Below are positions 47,097 through 58,453 of a stretch of 64,000 nt of DNA, in pieces (position 1 is the stretch's first letter; every line of letters starts with the position of its first letter). The notes under the pieces were generated by a model. It was not told the origin of the DNA, ran no database searches, and saw only the letters and a program-made list of their open reading frames with translations. The stretch is from Macrocystis pyrifera (Eukaryota; Sar; Phaeophyceae; Laminariales; Laminariaceae): assembly GCA_031763025.1 (NCBI GenBank), contig JASSKH010000040.1, forward strand, positions 695,001-759,000, read 5' to 3'. The translations under genes were made by a program, and so were the position numbers.

Positions 47097-48965
47097 GTTT
47101 GTTGGGACGCGCCATGACTATAAATATTTTTATATATATATAATTAACCCTTTTTGGATCTCAGATGAAAAAACTGGCGAACACAAAACATGGCGATCTC
47201 AGCAACATCATCGACCGCACTAAGCAGTCACGGGGGGTGCTGGGGTAGGGGAGAACAAAACGTATCCGGCAGTACATACCCCAACTACAATGCAGGAGTT
47301 TCGTACGACACGTGCGCTGACAACGCGTTCGGCATGTGCATTTTTTTTTTTACGTACGTACGTGCTGCGCCCTCCTCACAACGTGGTAACGGACGGATAG
47401 AAAACAAATATTTCTTCGCTTTGTTATGCGCGATATCGTATATACCTGGGTATTGAAAGGGTTTCGCGGTACCTCGTTCTATCTTGTAAGATTGTGTTCG
47501 ATTTACAGCCCTCGGAATTGAGCATCACCAAACGAACGGTTCTCCGTCGTGGAGGGGTGAACCATAAGTGATGCACCCTTTTGCGGTAAACAACTACAGC
47601 AATTGTAGCCTCACGCTGCTGCTACTATTCGTGAACCTGGGTCAACCGTGGTCCACGTGTACGCTCGTGGGCTACGGCTGCCCACCACCGCTGCTACTAC
47701 TGCTACTGCTGTTGTAAATCGTTCAAGAAGAAGGGGAGTCCAAATTAGTTACATCCCGGAGTATCATTTTTTTGGTGTCGAAAATGCCGATGTGCTTGTT
47801 TTGCTTTCGTTTTGGGAATCCCCGCCAGAGATCTGGTGGCGCTTTTGTTGCCGGCGATCGACAGAAAAAACCGAAATCTTCAGTTTTTACGTCGTCGGCT
47901 GTCGCTATGCTTGTTTCATACTCATGGACAGGTGTATAAAAGGGAGGAAAGTCTGGAGGGGAATATATCATCATCACGAATCGAGACCCGCCTGCCTGGC
48001 TTTCGGGGCTGAATCAGCGGGGAAGCGGCTGCTCTTTACGTGGCGACTGTAGTTTCATGAAGCACTACAGGAGTCTCTTGCCACTGACGCTTCCGTAGGT
48101 GACGCGACGAGAGGACTAGAAATTCGCAGTTTGCATGCGCAAAAAAACAGTACGGTTATTGTCGCAGGAGAAGCGATATAATTAGTAGACGGACACCAAG
48201 GCTGAAACCAGTGCCAGTACTCCGCTGTACCAGGCACCCTAGAGCAACCTCGAAGGTGCGGCGATCGACCGCGAGGACCCTTCGCTCGGCGTGAAACGTT
48301 CGGACAATTGAGGGTATTTTATATGGGTCTGTCTTGTCGAGTAAACCGCCATCTAACTCCTCTCTTGCCATAAAGTGGTGTTGGGTATCGAGACATATTT
48401 CGACGGGATACGACATCTCGAGATCAGTCCCCATACTGCGGATATGGATACGATATTTCGATATGTCGTATCTTGATATATCGCATGATATGGATATGAT
48501 ATCACGATATACAGCGGCATATGATGCGATGTAAACCGCTCGGTACGCAAATGTATGTTTTGATCGCGAAATATCGCATGATATAAGATACGATATGATG
48601 TCGGGATACACTTGTCGGTATTGATATCGAAATATCCCGAAAATATCACATGTTATACCGAGAATTCTAGATACGATGCTCAACACTACCATAAAGCAGC
48701 ACGTACGAGGAAGACACGCCGCTATTGATGGGTTCCGTTTCATGCACGCGTGGCCATAAACCTTGGTGGTGAAACGCCATCTATTCCCTGGAACCTGGAA
48801 CGCAAGAAACACCTTTTCATCAACCTTACTTTCTGTCTCGTCTTCCCCTCATCTATTTGCCGACGCCAACGGCATCGCTGAGATACGGACGACACCATCA
48901 CCGGCTTGCAATATGTCCAGCCGTGAGCAGTGGTGTCCGTAACTGATGGCACGTGTGCTGTGTAT

Positions 48966-49490
48966 ATTTTGCCCTCCGGTTGTAGTTAAGCACGATACTG
49001 GCTACACTGACTACTCGGCGCATAAACTACTTTCACTATATACGCCGATTATTTGGTTTTTATTGTTCTGGGAGGAAATCGGAAATCGGCGTTTGTAACT
49101 GTCGTTTCCCCTTCCAGAGGAGTTGAATTCTTTGTTTTACCGCTATGAAATACAAACGATCTCTCATACGTAGTGGGGTTGCTGGGGTCGCGACGCTCAT
49201 TGGCGGTCAGAAGCACTATAAAAAAGCAGTTTGGTGCTGTTCTTTCGACGCGTTTTGGACGAATCATTCAAGTTATGGCGTGGAACTTGGAGTCGTCGAC
49301 AACCAATGTGTATTGGCGCGTCTACCTGTCACATCTATGTCACGGCTGCTGGTCGTTTGTAAGGGTTGTACATATATCTATCGAGTGCCGCTTCGCTCGC
49401 GAACTGTCTCCACCTCTTCGTTAGGGGGGGTGTCGGGCTCCGTATGTGACGTAGACGTTGAACTGTAGCAGTTGAATCGCAGTATTGCAC

Positions 49491-49525
<35 letters not shown>

Positions 49526-50896
49526 ACAATTACTACTACTACAACTACCACTGCTACTGTAGTCCTCCTCCTCCTCTCCCCTCCTTTTCCTCCCCCTCTT
49601 CCTACTACTGCTGCCAAAGCGGTAACGGGGCACGTACACGGTGAACGCGAGAATTCACGTTGGCTAGTATCCTTCGGGACTGCGGCAATCGAACGTCTGC
49701 CTCGTATTTTGAGTCACCTTGTCGCCACCATCACCATCAGATTCCCAGGGAGACCGGCCCTCCGCTGGAACACCAACGAGCGATTCAAGGTCGCACCAGT
49801 GCAAGTCGAGCCCCCAAAATCCGTCGGAAGGACCCTGGAAGCCACGACAAGTTCAGGCCAGGACAACGTTAGGTGTCGCTAGAGCTTCACATTGCCAGGC
49901 AATCATCTATAGAGGTACTCATCTTGCGATTCGCAGCATTACCTCTTGAAGCAGTGACATAAACCCCTCCTTTTCGAGTACGGCAGTGAGTGCGCGCGGC
50001 CGTGACCTGCGTAATTTGCGTCAAATAGCCCATGGTCTCCTCGCCCAAAGTTCACAATCGAGAGAGGCAACGCTAGACAAATATATCACCACCACCACAT
50101 CCACCACTACCACCAACAACGACAACAACAATGAAAACAACAGAAACAGAAACAAAATCAAAAACAACAATTATTAATAGTAAACAGCAGTGGCATACGC
50201 TGCCTGTGACCGAAATTATCTTGAGGCCGGTGCCCGGTCTGTCGTGCCACGTGTATCTGGTGTCTTGTACATACAACACTATTACCTGGTACGTCGGAAT
50301 ACTGCGTTGAATTTCGCGATGATCAGACTTATTATTAATTAAGTAAAATAATGGTACGAGTAACAAATGTACTAATATTACTCGTACTGTATACGGATGT
50401 TCGCATACCATCACGCTACGATCCGCCACCGCCACTGGTGGTGTAATTTGGAGGAATCGTTGCTGTAACATTTCTGGGACTTGGAGGCAACGACGAACAG
50501 CACTGCTGGGAGCAATATGTTGCCCTCTGAATAATGCTATCCAAGGGATCTGGCTTATGGAATTCCAGCACGCTTGTTGGAACCAACCATACACTGGAAA
50601 TAGTGCTGGTACGCGTACCTTGTTGCGATCGTAAAGCGTCGCTACTATATACAAGTAGAACATTATGGCCCCATTTCCAGCGATTGCCTACGACTGCGAA
50701 CTGAATCAAGTACTTACGGGACCGTAAAAAATGAACGGGCCGCTGCATCGTAATGTTGTGCGAGGACTCGACCGTACCGCACGGGTGGGCGCTATCCCCC
50801 ATTACGAGTTCCTACTGGAGGTGGGCAAAATATAGACCTTCTGTACTTTTTCTTACAAGCACCTGTAGGAACGTAAAAAATCACGGACGGTGCGTG
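48966..50896. other. Intergenic with trinucleotide repeats
   Basis: A TAG/GTA run at 49,492-49,525 and an ACC/AAC-rich patch at 50,087-50,165. Open frames through them (49,472-49,882 plus; 50,073-50,663 minus) are mostly translations of the repeats. The part after the repeat (49,640-49,882) is open but has no recognisable domain. Confidence 0.35.
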
Positions 50897-51226
50897 TTAA
50901 ATTTCCCTATACGATATATGTTCTGTGGAATTTGCGTGTAATTTTAGGTTTATTTTTTTACGTTTCAAAAGGCGCATGGGGTCTAAAACATCTCGTCGAA
51001 TAAAAGTTTGTGGGGTGTCAAGAAGTGCCACGCAACCAAAAGGTGCAAGAATGCCAGCTCCGCTGTGAATCGCGATTTTGGTTGTGAAAGAGGCGTCGTC
51101 GAGGGTAACGGCGCCCCCGACGAGGCAGGGGCCATGTTCTGGCAGCGCGAGGGAGGGGTCGCTACCAGGGGTGACAGCCAAAATCTCGAGGCTGGTCTGG
51201 GTAATCGGGCCACTAATTTGTGGCAC
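50897..51226 (-). pseudogene. Retropepsin-like fragment, active site damaged
   Basis: A 109-codon frame with no ATG (first codon GTG), so an exon or fragment. LALPEHGPCLVGGAVTLDD and ASFTTKIAIHSGAGILAPFG lead into CVALLDTPQTFIRRDVLD. In retroviral-type and retrotransposon aspartic proteases the flap/active-site strand has the form (V/L)DTGSPQTFI. Here Gly-Ser after DT is absent, so the catalytic DTG is incomplete. The rest of the fold downstream turns into Lys/Arg/Leu sequence and probably non-homologous DNA. Most likely a fragment of an old retroelement. The family is inferred from the motif only. Confidence 0.45.
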
Positions 51227-52152
51227 AGGACGCGTTTCCAGAGTGGCGGGCGGGGTTTAGGTGCTTCTTGGCGTATTCCGTGTTATTTTTTTTCTCGTTT
51301 TTGGCGTTCACTTTTCGCTTTTCAATGCAACTTCCTCGCCCTCCCCCCCGTTGCGGATAGCATGGTGATCGCTTTCTTCGTTGACGATTTATTGCTATCC
51401 CTTAGGGCTAGGCCTTCCTTTCTTCTTTTTTTTTTTACGTACCTTCTCGGCTTCGTTGCCTCGCCGTTCAGAGGTGTGGGAGTGAGTTTTGAGGAGCCGC
51501 ATCTTCGACTCATGTTCTAGTTAGTGGAATCGGGGTTCCGCGAATTTTCTGTATATATATACGGCTCATCAGAGTGGGCTAGTGATATGATACTGCCTTG
51601 AATGAGGCTGAAAACCCGGTAATTATCTGAGTTCAAGTATTAGGATCGTATTTGTAATACTTGGGAGGCGTATCGTACATGGAAAACCAGGGGTTTTCCC
51701 AGCGAGGCACGAGTTCGGCTCTTAGTCTCCGCGTGCACGAAAGGAATAAAGCTGCTCTTCTTATATTATCTCTGAGCAAACAACACACGTGAGTACCAAC
51801 GAGTACCGGCTTAATAGGCAAACCTGTCCAGGGATACAAAATGTCCCGACCTCTGATCTTAACAAAGGTGTGTACATCCTCGTACATGAAAGGTACAGGT
51901 CTGTCTTTTGGATTCGCCTAACTACGTACTACGTTCTGTTCTGTGGACTGCCGTGCGGGATGTTTTACGATCTATAACTCAAGTACGAATACGCAGGTAC
52001 GTACTTGCTTGGCATGTGCGTAGAATTTCTGTATTTTGGCCACCTTCCATATGACCTCGAAATGGGAGGGCCCAGTACACCCAGGCACCTGTGTGCACAC
52101 AGGCTTTATTAATAGTAGCATATATAGCCTCAATGTAGGCGTTCTGCTATTT
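51227..52152. other. Intergenic, no gene recognised
   Basis: Short frames only; AT-rich patch at 51,548-51,562. A TAAT-type stop-rich stretch separates the retropepsin fragment from the 52-kb ORF. Confidence 0.35.
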
Positions 52153-52788
52153 CTAAGGCCGCGTTTCTTCTCCAGTACCGACCTTGCTACCGATGGAGAT
52201 GCCTGCTCCGTATGGTAATGTTTCCAGCCGATAGGCTGGGGTCGGGGATCTCTCACAAGACGCCCTTCGAACGTTTATGTCCGCGTCCATGCTCTTGGGC
52301 ATAGCGCAATGATGGTCTCCCTGAGATTTGACATCATCATCAGCAGATGTGTCATTTTCGGCAACGTCGACCAGTTTCGATATATCTCCGTCGGTGCCCA
52401 CGACGCATTCAAAGGCTCTGCGCGATACCACTTCTGAAAGAGGTAACTGCCTCCTGACCCTGTACACTACGACCCCGCCGTGCTTTTTGCCCCGCGTTTT
52501 TTCGTCGAGCTGCTGCTGATGATCTCGGTTTGGATTTGAGATATTCTCGCTGCTGCGCGCTACCTCCACTTCGTCAGCCAGAGACAGTGAAGGCGCACTA
52601 GAGAAGGAGTCAAATGCGGATGATATCGAATGTTGGTCATGCCGACATTCATCGAGCACGGTCCCGTCACTTTTTTTGTCCGGTTGGGGGAGCCTCTGCT
52701 TCAAGGTAACGCTGGAGCCCGAGCTGCCTCTATGCGCACCTCTGTCGACGTTTCCCCTCGCAGCGGTGTTGCTGCTGTTGTTGCTCAT
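52153..52788 (-). CDS. Hypothetical protein, 211 aa
   Basis: The longest open frame outside the repeats (open from 53,106; first plausible ATG at 52,788, starting MSNNSSNTAARG). The protein is hydrophilic and Ser/Asp/Glu-rich with low complexity at the N-terminus. The middle segment KKHGGVVVYRVRRQLPLSEV then VVSRRAFECVVGTDGDISKL looks more structured. No domain recognised. No transmembrane segment or signal peptide is evident in the chosen model. It could be one exon of a larger gene, a nuclear or regulatory low-complexity protein, or chance. Both flanks are repeat-rich, and the upstream extension to 53,106 (Cys/Arg/Phe-rich) looks non-coding. Confidence 0.35.
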   Translation of the reverse strand: MSNNSSNTAARGNVDRGAHRGSSGSSVTLKQRLPQPDKKSDGTVLDECRHDQHSISSAFDSFSSAPSLSLADEVEVARSSENISNPNRDHQQQLDEKTRGKKHGGVVVYRVRRQLPLSEVVSRRAFECVVGTDGDISKLVDVAENDTSADDDVKSQGDHHCAMPKSMDADINVRRASCERSPTPAYRLETLPYGAGISIGSKVGTGEETRP

Positions 52789-53106
52789 GGCAATGCCGTC
52801 GTGGCGCTGAGCACCAGCGTCGCAGCACCAAAAAAATACCGTTATCGAGCGTTTGTACCATGAGTTGTGTCTCGAGCCGCGCACGTGCCGACGCACGCAG
52901 GCAAGAGCTAAGCACAGCCTACGCGCCGCGGCGTCGTCGCAAGTATATACCTGGTACCTGGTACGTGCATGTAAGACAGCACTGAAATGAGACGGATTTA
53001 TTTTTCTATGCCCACGTAACGAGCTCGTGCTGGGGCGTTCAGCAACTATGCGCCGCCAAAAAAAACGCGTGCAGGCACCCTTCCAACTGTCCGCTTTGCC
53101 CAGCAT

Positions 53107-54024
53107 CCCGGCACTCAGCGCCTTAGCGACTGAGCGCGCAGCGAAGAGCGCTCAGCGTCTATCATAGCGCATCCGGTAGCGCTCGTCCAACGCAACGCGG
53201 CGGAATTTCTCGTTCTGAAGGGTAACTTCGTAACTCCTATTGGTCGCCAGTCGATTGGCCCGCTTCCCAGTCACGATCTCCGAGTTAGCGCAGCTATCTC
53301 CGAAAATAATTTATTTTAGGCAAGTTGAATTTTCTCTCGGCGGCACGTTTGCCGTCGCACCAGCACGCACGGCATATCAAAACATCAGACCCGAAGCCCA
53401 TATTTTTATATCCCACCCACCACAAGGCGCTCTCGTAATTTTACCGCGAAGGACCGAATTAAAGCAGGGAAAACAGCTCGCGGCTCGCCCATCAGCTTCC
53501 TCCCATGGTAGCTGAAATATCTCCGGATGGCCGCTTCCGCTTCGTGAAGGCAAGGACAGATGCGGTGGCTGCTGCGGGTCTCTATACCATTGCTTGTTGT
53601 GCTTTTACTCTACGAACGTGTTTGGGTCTGCTGCTCCTCCTCTATGACCGCTGTGACCGCGATGTTGTCTTGAGCTTCTAAAAGCTATAGGTTCTTGTCA
53701 TGGTGCAGCGAGGTGCATGTTTGCTGGACCGAGTGCGGCATCCGTATCCCCACGCTATCTGCTTGAGCGCACGCGTCTCGTCCCGTCCCGTCCGGCACCC
53801 CCCCCTCGCTCTCTCGCCACGCAAGGAGCCGTGTCATCGCTGATCCGCCGATTTTTTAGATGTTGACCGGCCTTCTTGGTCCCCGGGCATGAATTTCAAC
53901 GAAAACTCGGAAGCGTTGCACCGTTGAATTTTTCTCGACGGATTATCTTCTTTCGATATCATATGACCCGTCTTGCGTCCTGCTCTGTTTATCGTGCGCT
54001 CTCTGCTCTGTGCCGGGGCTACAG
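53107..54024. other. Intergenic, GCGCT-word cluster
   Basis: GAGCGC/AGCGCT words cluster at 53,110-53,200. No gene recognised. Upstream exons of the kinase gene are expected here or nearby but I could not identify a glycine-rich-loop exon. Confidence 0.3.
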
Positions 54025-55062
54025 GAAGGGTCGTGCGGCGGCGCAGGGACGGGTTACGACACAGAGAATGGACTGCTGGTGGGCTGGAACGTTTTGAATC
54101 TCAGGTGGGTGGTGGAGGACGGGTGTGTGCGACTGCTGTTGTTGTTGCTGTGTCTTTTTTTTTTGCTCTTCGTGTGGCAGCAGGAATTAGTTTTTCCAAC
54201 GACGAAAGAGGCTGATAAATAATGTGCCTCGAAACAGTCAACAGTAACAAAAAGCCTTGCGTGTTGTTGCGAGAGAGACAGGCGCAGCAGCAGCAGCAGC
54301 AGAAATTATTGCAGCAGGGCCTTCTTGGCGTATCATAGAGAGAGATCGCAGCGAGCCTGGCACAGACAAGCAAGCAAGCAATCCAGCACGGGCATGTAGG
54401 AGGAAATGATTATATATAAGCCTGTGCGCTTGCTTGGCGCGGTGGTCGGCATGCTCTTTGCACGCCCTCGACTCGCGAGGGACAGAAATATGGAAAATAG
54501 ATTTGACGCCCTCGAGAAATGTCGGTGTTGCTCCCCCTCTTTAGGCATGGTACGATATTATTTTAGTTATCATAGCTTCCTTTGACAACCTCCTATTCGA
54601 TTTACGTACCAGGTATTTTTGCGTCGTACTTGAATGTTCTCTCCACGAGCAACCACACCAGATGGATCCAGCATCATCCAGCACACACCTATGCACTAGC
54701 TACTATGCACCCCTTCTGTACTGTCTACTATCCTACTTGCTGCTGCCGTCAGCCAGTTCTACTGCTGGATCGATGCGAGCCGATGACGCGAGAGAGTTAG
54801 GTATCGTACAATGGCCACAAGCTTGAAGCTTCTATTAATAGTCATTGCAAGACATGCATCCCAAGAGATGGTAACAGGGAAAAGGAGATGAGCAATAGGT
54901 GTGACAAACAAACGCCTTTTTGAGACGATATATACTACTGCTGTGTTTTTTTTCATCTCCAACAGGGAAATGGCTGTGGAGCATCGAGAGTCAGCGAAGC
55001 GCAGCATCGAGCTTCTCAAGAGGTTGAACCACAGCCACGTCCTCGGGGTTCACAGCTGCTGG
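54025..55062 (+). CDS. WNK-like protein kinase, two N-lobe exons
   Basis: Exon 54,025-54,104 (alternative acceptor at 54,047) ends CTCAG|GTGGGT. Exon 54,966-55,062 is flanked by TCCAACAG and GTAAGT. The phases fit (2+1) and the joined reading is GYDTENGLLVGWNVLNLR then EMAVEHRESAKRSIELLKRL, NHSHVLGVHSCW. This is the kinase beta2-beta3-alphaC-beta4 order: E-x-x-L-L-K-x-L-x-H is the alphaC Glu region, and the beta3 strand reads VGWN where ordinary kinases have VAxK. WNK kinases have VAWC/VAWN here and take their catalytic lysine from the glycine loop. The terminal SCW matches the YDSW/YTSW of that family. Ser/Thr kinase function in ion or osmotic signalling is family knowledge only. Glycine loop, HRDLK and DFG exons were not found, so the gene is partial or broken in this window. 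Confidence 0.5.
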
Positions 55063-56076
55063 GTAAGTGGGGAGGATTAAAGTTTATTAGGGCACTGCTA
55101 CTCCTGCACATGCTATTGCGATGTACCTTGGAGACTCAAAAAGTCATACAATTTTTTAGAGTAATTTTTTCCGTAGAGTCGCTTGGCCTTTCACTTGCAA
55201 CCTGTTTTTTTTGTTCGCTGGCAAATGCTGGGCCAAAAAAGCAACAGGAACATCTGGACGGAGTTGAGCCGAGAGCCGAGGATCGGCGCCGAGGATCCCG
55301 TGTTGTGCCGAGAACAAAACGAAACTTGAAAAGCCGAGAGGATTCGATGCGGTAGTCGCTGATCCAATCAGCCTCTTGCGAGTACCTATCATACCTCCAC
55401 CCTTTCTCTGCGCTGCGCTGCGCTGCGCTGCGCTGCGCTGCGCTGTGCTGTGCTGTGATGTGCTGCGCTTGGAGTGGACGATGTTGAAAGCAAGCGTACC
55501 ATTTCTGTTGCCGGCAGTGAACATATCTAACAATCGCAGGTGCCGTATCATCCAGCAATACAATATATACGTACAGACTCACGTCCAGCAGCAGTATATC
55601 ACGGTGCAGCAGTATATACACAAGATGTGTACCAGGGTAGCTACCTGAACAGCCGTGGCTGTTCATTTGACACCATCAAAGGATTGGGGTCGGGTCGTGG
55701 CTGTAACAAATAGCAAGGGTGCCATGGTATAGCGGTACAAGTATGGTGTGCGTGCGGTCAACAATCGCGTCAACCTACATATATACTGGTACCTGGTACC
55801 TATCATGTAGACCGCAGGTATAATTCGGTCGATTTGTTCGTTGTTTTCCTCACAAGCCTTGTTCGATCGTTTCGTTTTCCTTGGTACTATCTTGCCGTGG
55901 CAAGGCGCATCATGGGCTGCTCAGCCCGCTGCTGTTCAGAAGTACGGCGGCGGCCTACGTAGATATTATATTGATATTAATAGTGGTGTTCGTAACTCAG
56001 ACGGAACGACACCCACCATGAGCACCCTTCGTCAGAGCTGCGAATCGTACTGCTGTTTTTAGTATAGCGAGGTGTT
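55063..56076. other. Probable intron of kinase gene, with microsatellite
   Basis: A CTGCG pentanucleotide run at 55,409-55,469 decays into CTGTG units. Two overlapping TACCTGGTA-like words lie near 55,783-55,798. Overlapping open frames are translations of the microsatellite. Confidence 0.4.
55409..55469. repeat. CTGCG pentanucleotide microsatellite
   Basis: About nine CTGCG units followed by CTGTG variants. Confidence 0.9.
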
Positions 56077-56398
56077 TCGGTAGCTTGGTAGGTGGTCCGC
56101 GTGCCTGTCAAGATCAATTTCGTGGGTTCAAGTCCCACCGAGTGCATGCTCATAGGGACTTTTTCTTGCATAAAAAATTGATAAGCGGAAAGCGCGAAAG
56201 CGTGAGTTGGCTACATTCGATGAAAATCGACGAGCAGTGGGAATGCTGAACCCTATGCGCGACAACAAATAAAGGCACGTACCGGAGGGGAGAAGGGAAG
56301 ACACCTGTGACCACGGCTTGTCCAGAAGATCGTCGAGGGTAAAACCTCCATACGAGTGGGCTGGGAAGTAAAATACAAAAATAAAAAATAAAAAAATA
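56077..56398 (+). mobile_element. SINE copy c, best-preserved tRNA head
   Basis: The head has an A-box-like TAGCTTGGTAGG at 56,081-56,092 and a near-consensus B box GGTTCAAGTCC at 56,124-56,134, spaced as in a tRNA-derived pol III promoter. The family body follows (AAGCGCGAAAGCGTGAGTTG; GGGAATGCTGAACCCTATGC; ACCACGGCTTGTCCAGAAGA). The 3' end is A-rich (AAAATACAAAAATAAAAAAT). Full-length, about 320 bp. Not a functional tRNA gene: no acceptor stem closes around the head. Confidence 0.85.
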
Positions 56399-56887
56399 GT
56401 AAACATCCCAGATACGAGCCGTGTCTTCGGACTTCGGAGGGAACAATAACATTTGACGCTCGTATCCATTAATACTTGAAAGTATTAAAAAAAAAAAACT
56501 ACCAAAGCACGACGAGACGATAATACTTAAAGCAGGCTCGATTTCGACCGGTACCATTATGCGCCAGCACTGAAACAGCAGATCGCACGTGAGGGCCGGG
56601 GTACACAAGACAATCGAAAGTTGGTTTACACCAGTTCACACGTGACAGGCACACCAAGACACTGGAAATTTTAAATACTCCTTGCAAAGTTGAGCATCAA
56701 CTATTTAATCAATCGAACTCACAGCTGACGTATTTCAAAACTTATAAAATACTCCTGTAATGCAGCTGCCTAATGTTGCAGCAGGTCTTGACGTACAAGT
56801 ACGTGTTTGTTGGTGAATCTCACTGATCGTACGTGTTCTTGGCCTCTGTTCTTGGTGTATGAAAAACAAACCTGTAAAATTGCAGAG

Positions 56888-56944
56888 GCGGGTGATCCAA
56901 CAGCGCAGGAGGTGATGTTCGTGTTTTCTGCAGGCAGGCTATTG
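56888..56944 (+). pseudogene. Possible next kinase exon, cut by a MITE
   Basis: After a TTGCAG acceptor-like site, the plus strand reads GDPTAQEVMFVFSAGRLLRG. This resembles the kinase beta5-hinge (pattern EVVFV-TEx-FSAGSLR) with three residues missing at TEx. The frame then runs straight into the MITE at 56,945. It would follow SCW of the 54,966-55,062 exon, but the phase fits only if a non-consensus donor or an extra exon is assumed. Weak evidence. Confidence 0.25.
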
Positions 56945-57042
56945 CGGGGGGGCATAGTAAATAGGACCAAATATTGTTAGTAAAAATAGCGAAATATATA
57001 GGTTGTTGTGTATGCCGTAGGTCCTATTTACTATGGTCCCTC
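56945..57042. mobile_element. MITE, family GGGGGTCCATAGTTAA, copy 3
   Basis: Inverted ends CATAGTAAATAGGACC (56,953-56,968) and its exact reverse complement (57,020-57,035). The interior is shared with copies 1 and 2 (CCAAATATTGTTAG; AATATATAGG; GCCGTAGGTCC). An independent insertion, outside the duplication. Confidence 0.8.
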
Positions 57043-58453
57043 TTAACAACGCGTGGCGCATTTCGATCTTACAGCTCCTTGTTCCGTATAAACTTACCTG
57101 GTATGAAATCGGTCAGTACCGCGGTATGTATGTAATGGCGATTGCAGCGTTGACAGACCAGACCGCACGAAGCGACGCGGACTTCTGGATTACATGGTCA
57201 CATTCACATTACTTTCCGAAGTACGGGAGTACGCACACGTACAGCAATATATAGTGGTACCTGACACATGTACAGCAAGCAGCAGTAGTATTAATAGTAT
57301 GACTCGTATACACGAGTATGTACCTGGTGTATCTCGTACCTCCTATTACCTGTATCATACACACGCCCACAACATCACAGCATGGTATTTTGGTACAGCA
57401 GTACTCGTACACTCCTATAATATGTACCCATGCTCTGTGCTGCTGCGCGCTCATAACATCCGCCGGATAAGGCCGCGCACGTCTGGGTGTTTTTGGTCGG
57501 ATTGAAAAGTTGCGGTCCCTAAACTCCTTTTGCACCTGCACCTTGCTGGTACAGCAGTATTATATATCGGTTCGATTACTGGGTATAAAATATTACAGAT
57601 TATAGATGGCAGTTCACGTACGTACTTGCTTTCGCTGTATTTGCAGCTGGAGTATCCTTCTCTACATACATCATTGAGATGAGTTCTGTTTATTTATTGG
57701 TATCAATATTAATATTGATAGTGTTTAACATAGGCCGTACCTGGTATGCGGCTTTGACTTTGAGACAGGGTGAACTCTCATCACGCTCTTCTCCCCTCCC
57801 TCCCAGACCCCAAACCCGAAGACACCAAGGGATACATGACCACCAGCCCCTTCAATACGATACGATTAATGCTCGTACCTGTAATCTGGTGTAATGCGTG
57901 GTTTTGTTTACAAGATCCCACGGGTTTATGATGTCAATGATCGCGGCACCACCGCCGCAACTTCATCGTTGGATTACTGCTGTAGAAGCAGCACACAAAC
58001 AGGAGCTATGCCGGCATCTTTTAAGCACGTGAACACCAGCAGGAAATACGCAGACACCAGCAGGAGTTACGCAGTTGCTCAGTGTTACTATGATTGTGCT
58101 TTTCTCTTACATATATGTATTCTCCAGTAAGTCCTGATACGAAGCCAGGTTTTAGACTATGAATAGAGAGGTAACAGCAGTGTGGTGCCACCGCAACATT
58201 TCGCCACATATATTTAACCCTGCGTTACCATGACACATGATACGCGTTGCGCGCGATCGTCAAGTCAAATGCTTGTGATTCCGTCAGGGTGATGTTTGCT
58301 CTCGGGTGCTCGTGAAAACTATTGTTAATAGTAGGATTTAACATTAATTATACAGCGGTCGCTGCAGGTTCAAGTTATCCCCTGGTACTATTGATGTGTA
58401 TTCCAGCAGTACCAGGTAAATCTCGAACAGGGTCACATAGAGCCGGCGTCCCA
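57043..58453. other. Intergenic or intronic, one exon-like patch
   Basis: A strong pyrimidine tract and acceptor (TCCCCTCCCTCCCAG) precede PKPEDTKGYMTTSPFNTIRL near 57,810-57,880 on the plus strand. No matching domain. Otherwise TACCTGGTA words (57,095 and 57,738) and no gene. Confidence 0.3.

Larger units (their letters stand above)
38051..48965. repeat. Tandem duplication, copy B (10.9 kb)
   Basis: Direct copy of 27,177-38,050, about 40 bp longer. Most of the extra length comes from C-runs at 46,179-46,245 and 46,908-46,933. The right boundary is where TGCTGTGTAT continues into ATTTTGCCCTCC instead of GCTTACCTGG. By-eye identity is around 99% outside homopolymers. Confidence 0.95.

Noticed and set aside
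56081-56140. Possible tRNA gene from the box A/B match
   Set aside because: No acceptor or anticodon stems can be formed and the same head occurs in other SINE copies, so it is a SINE promoter and not a tRNA gene.
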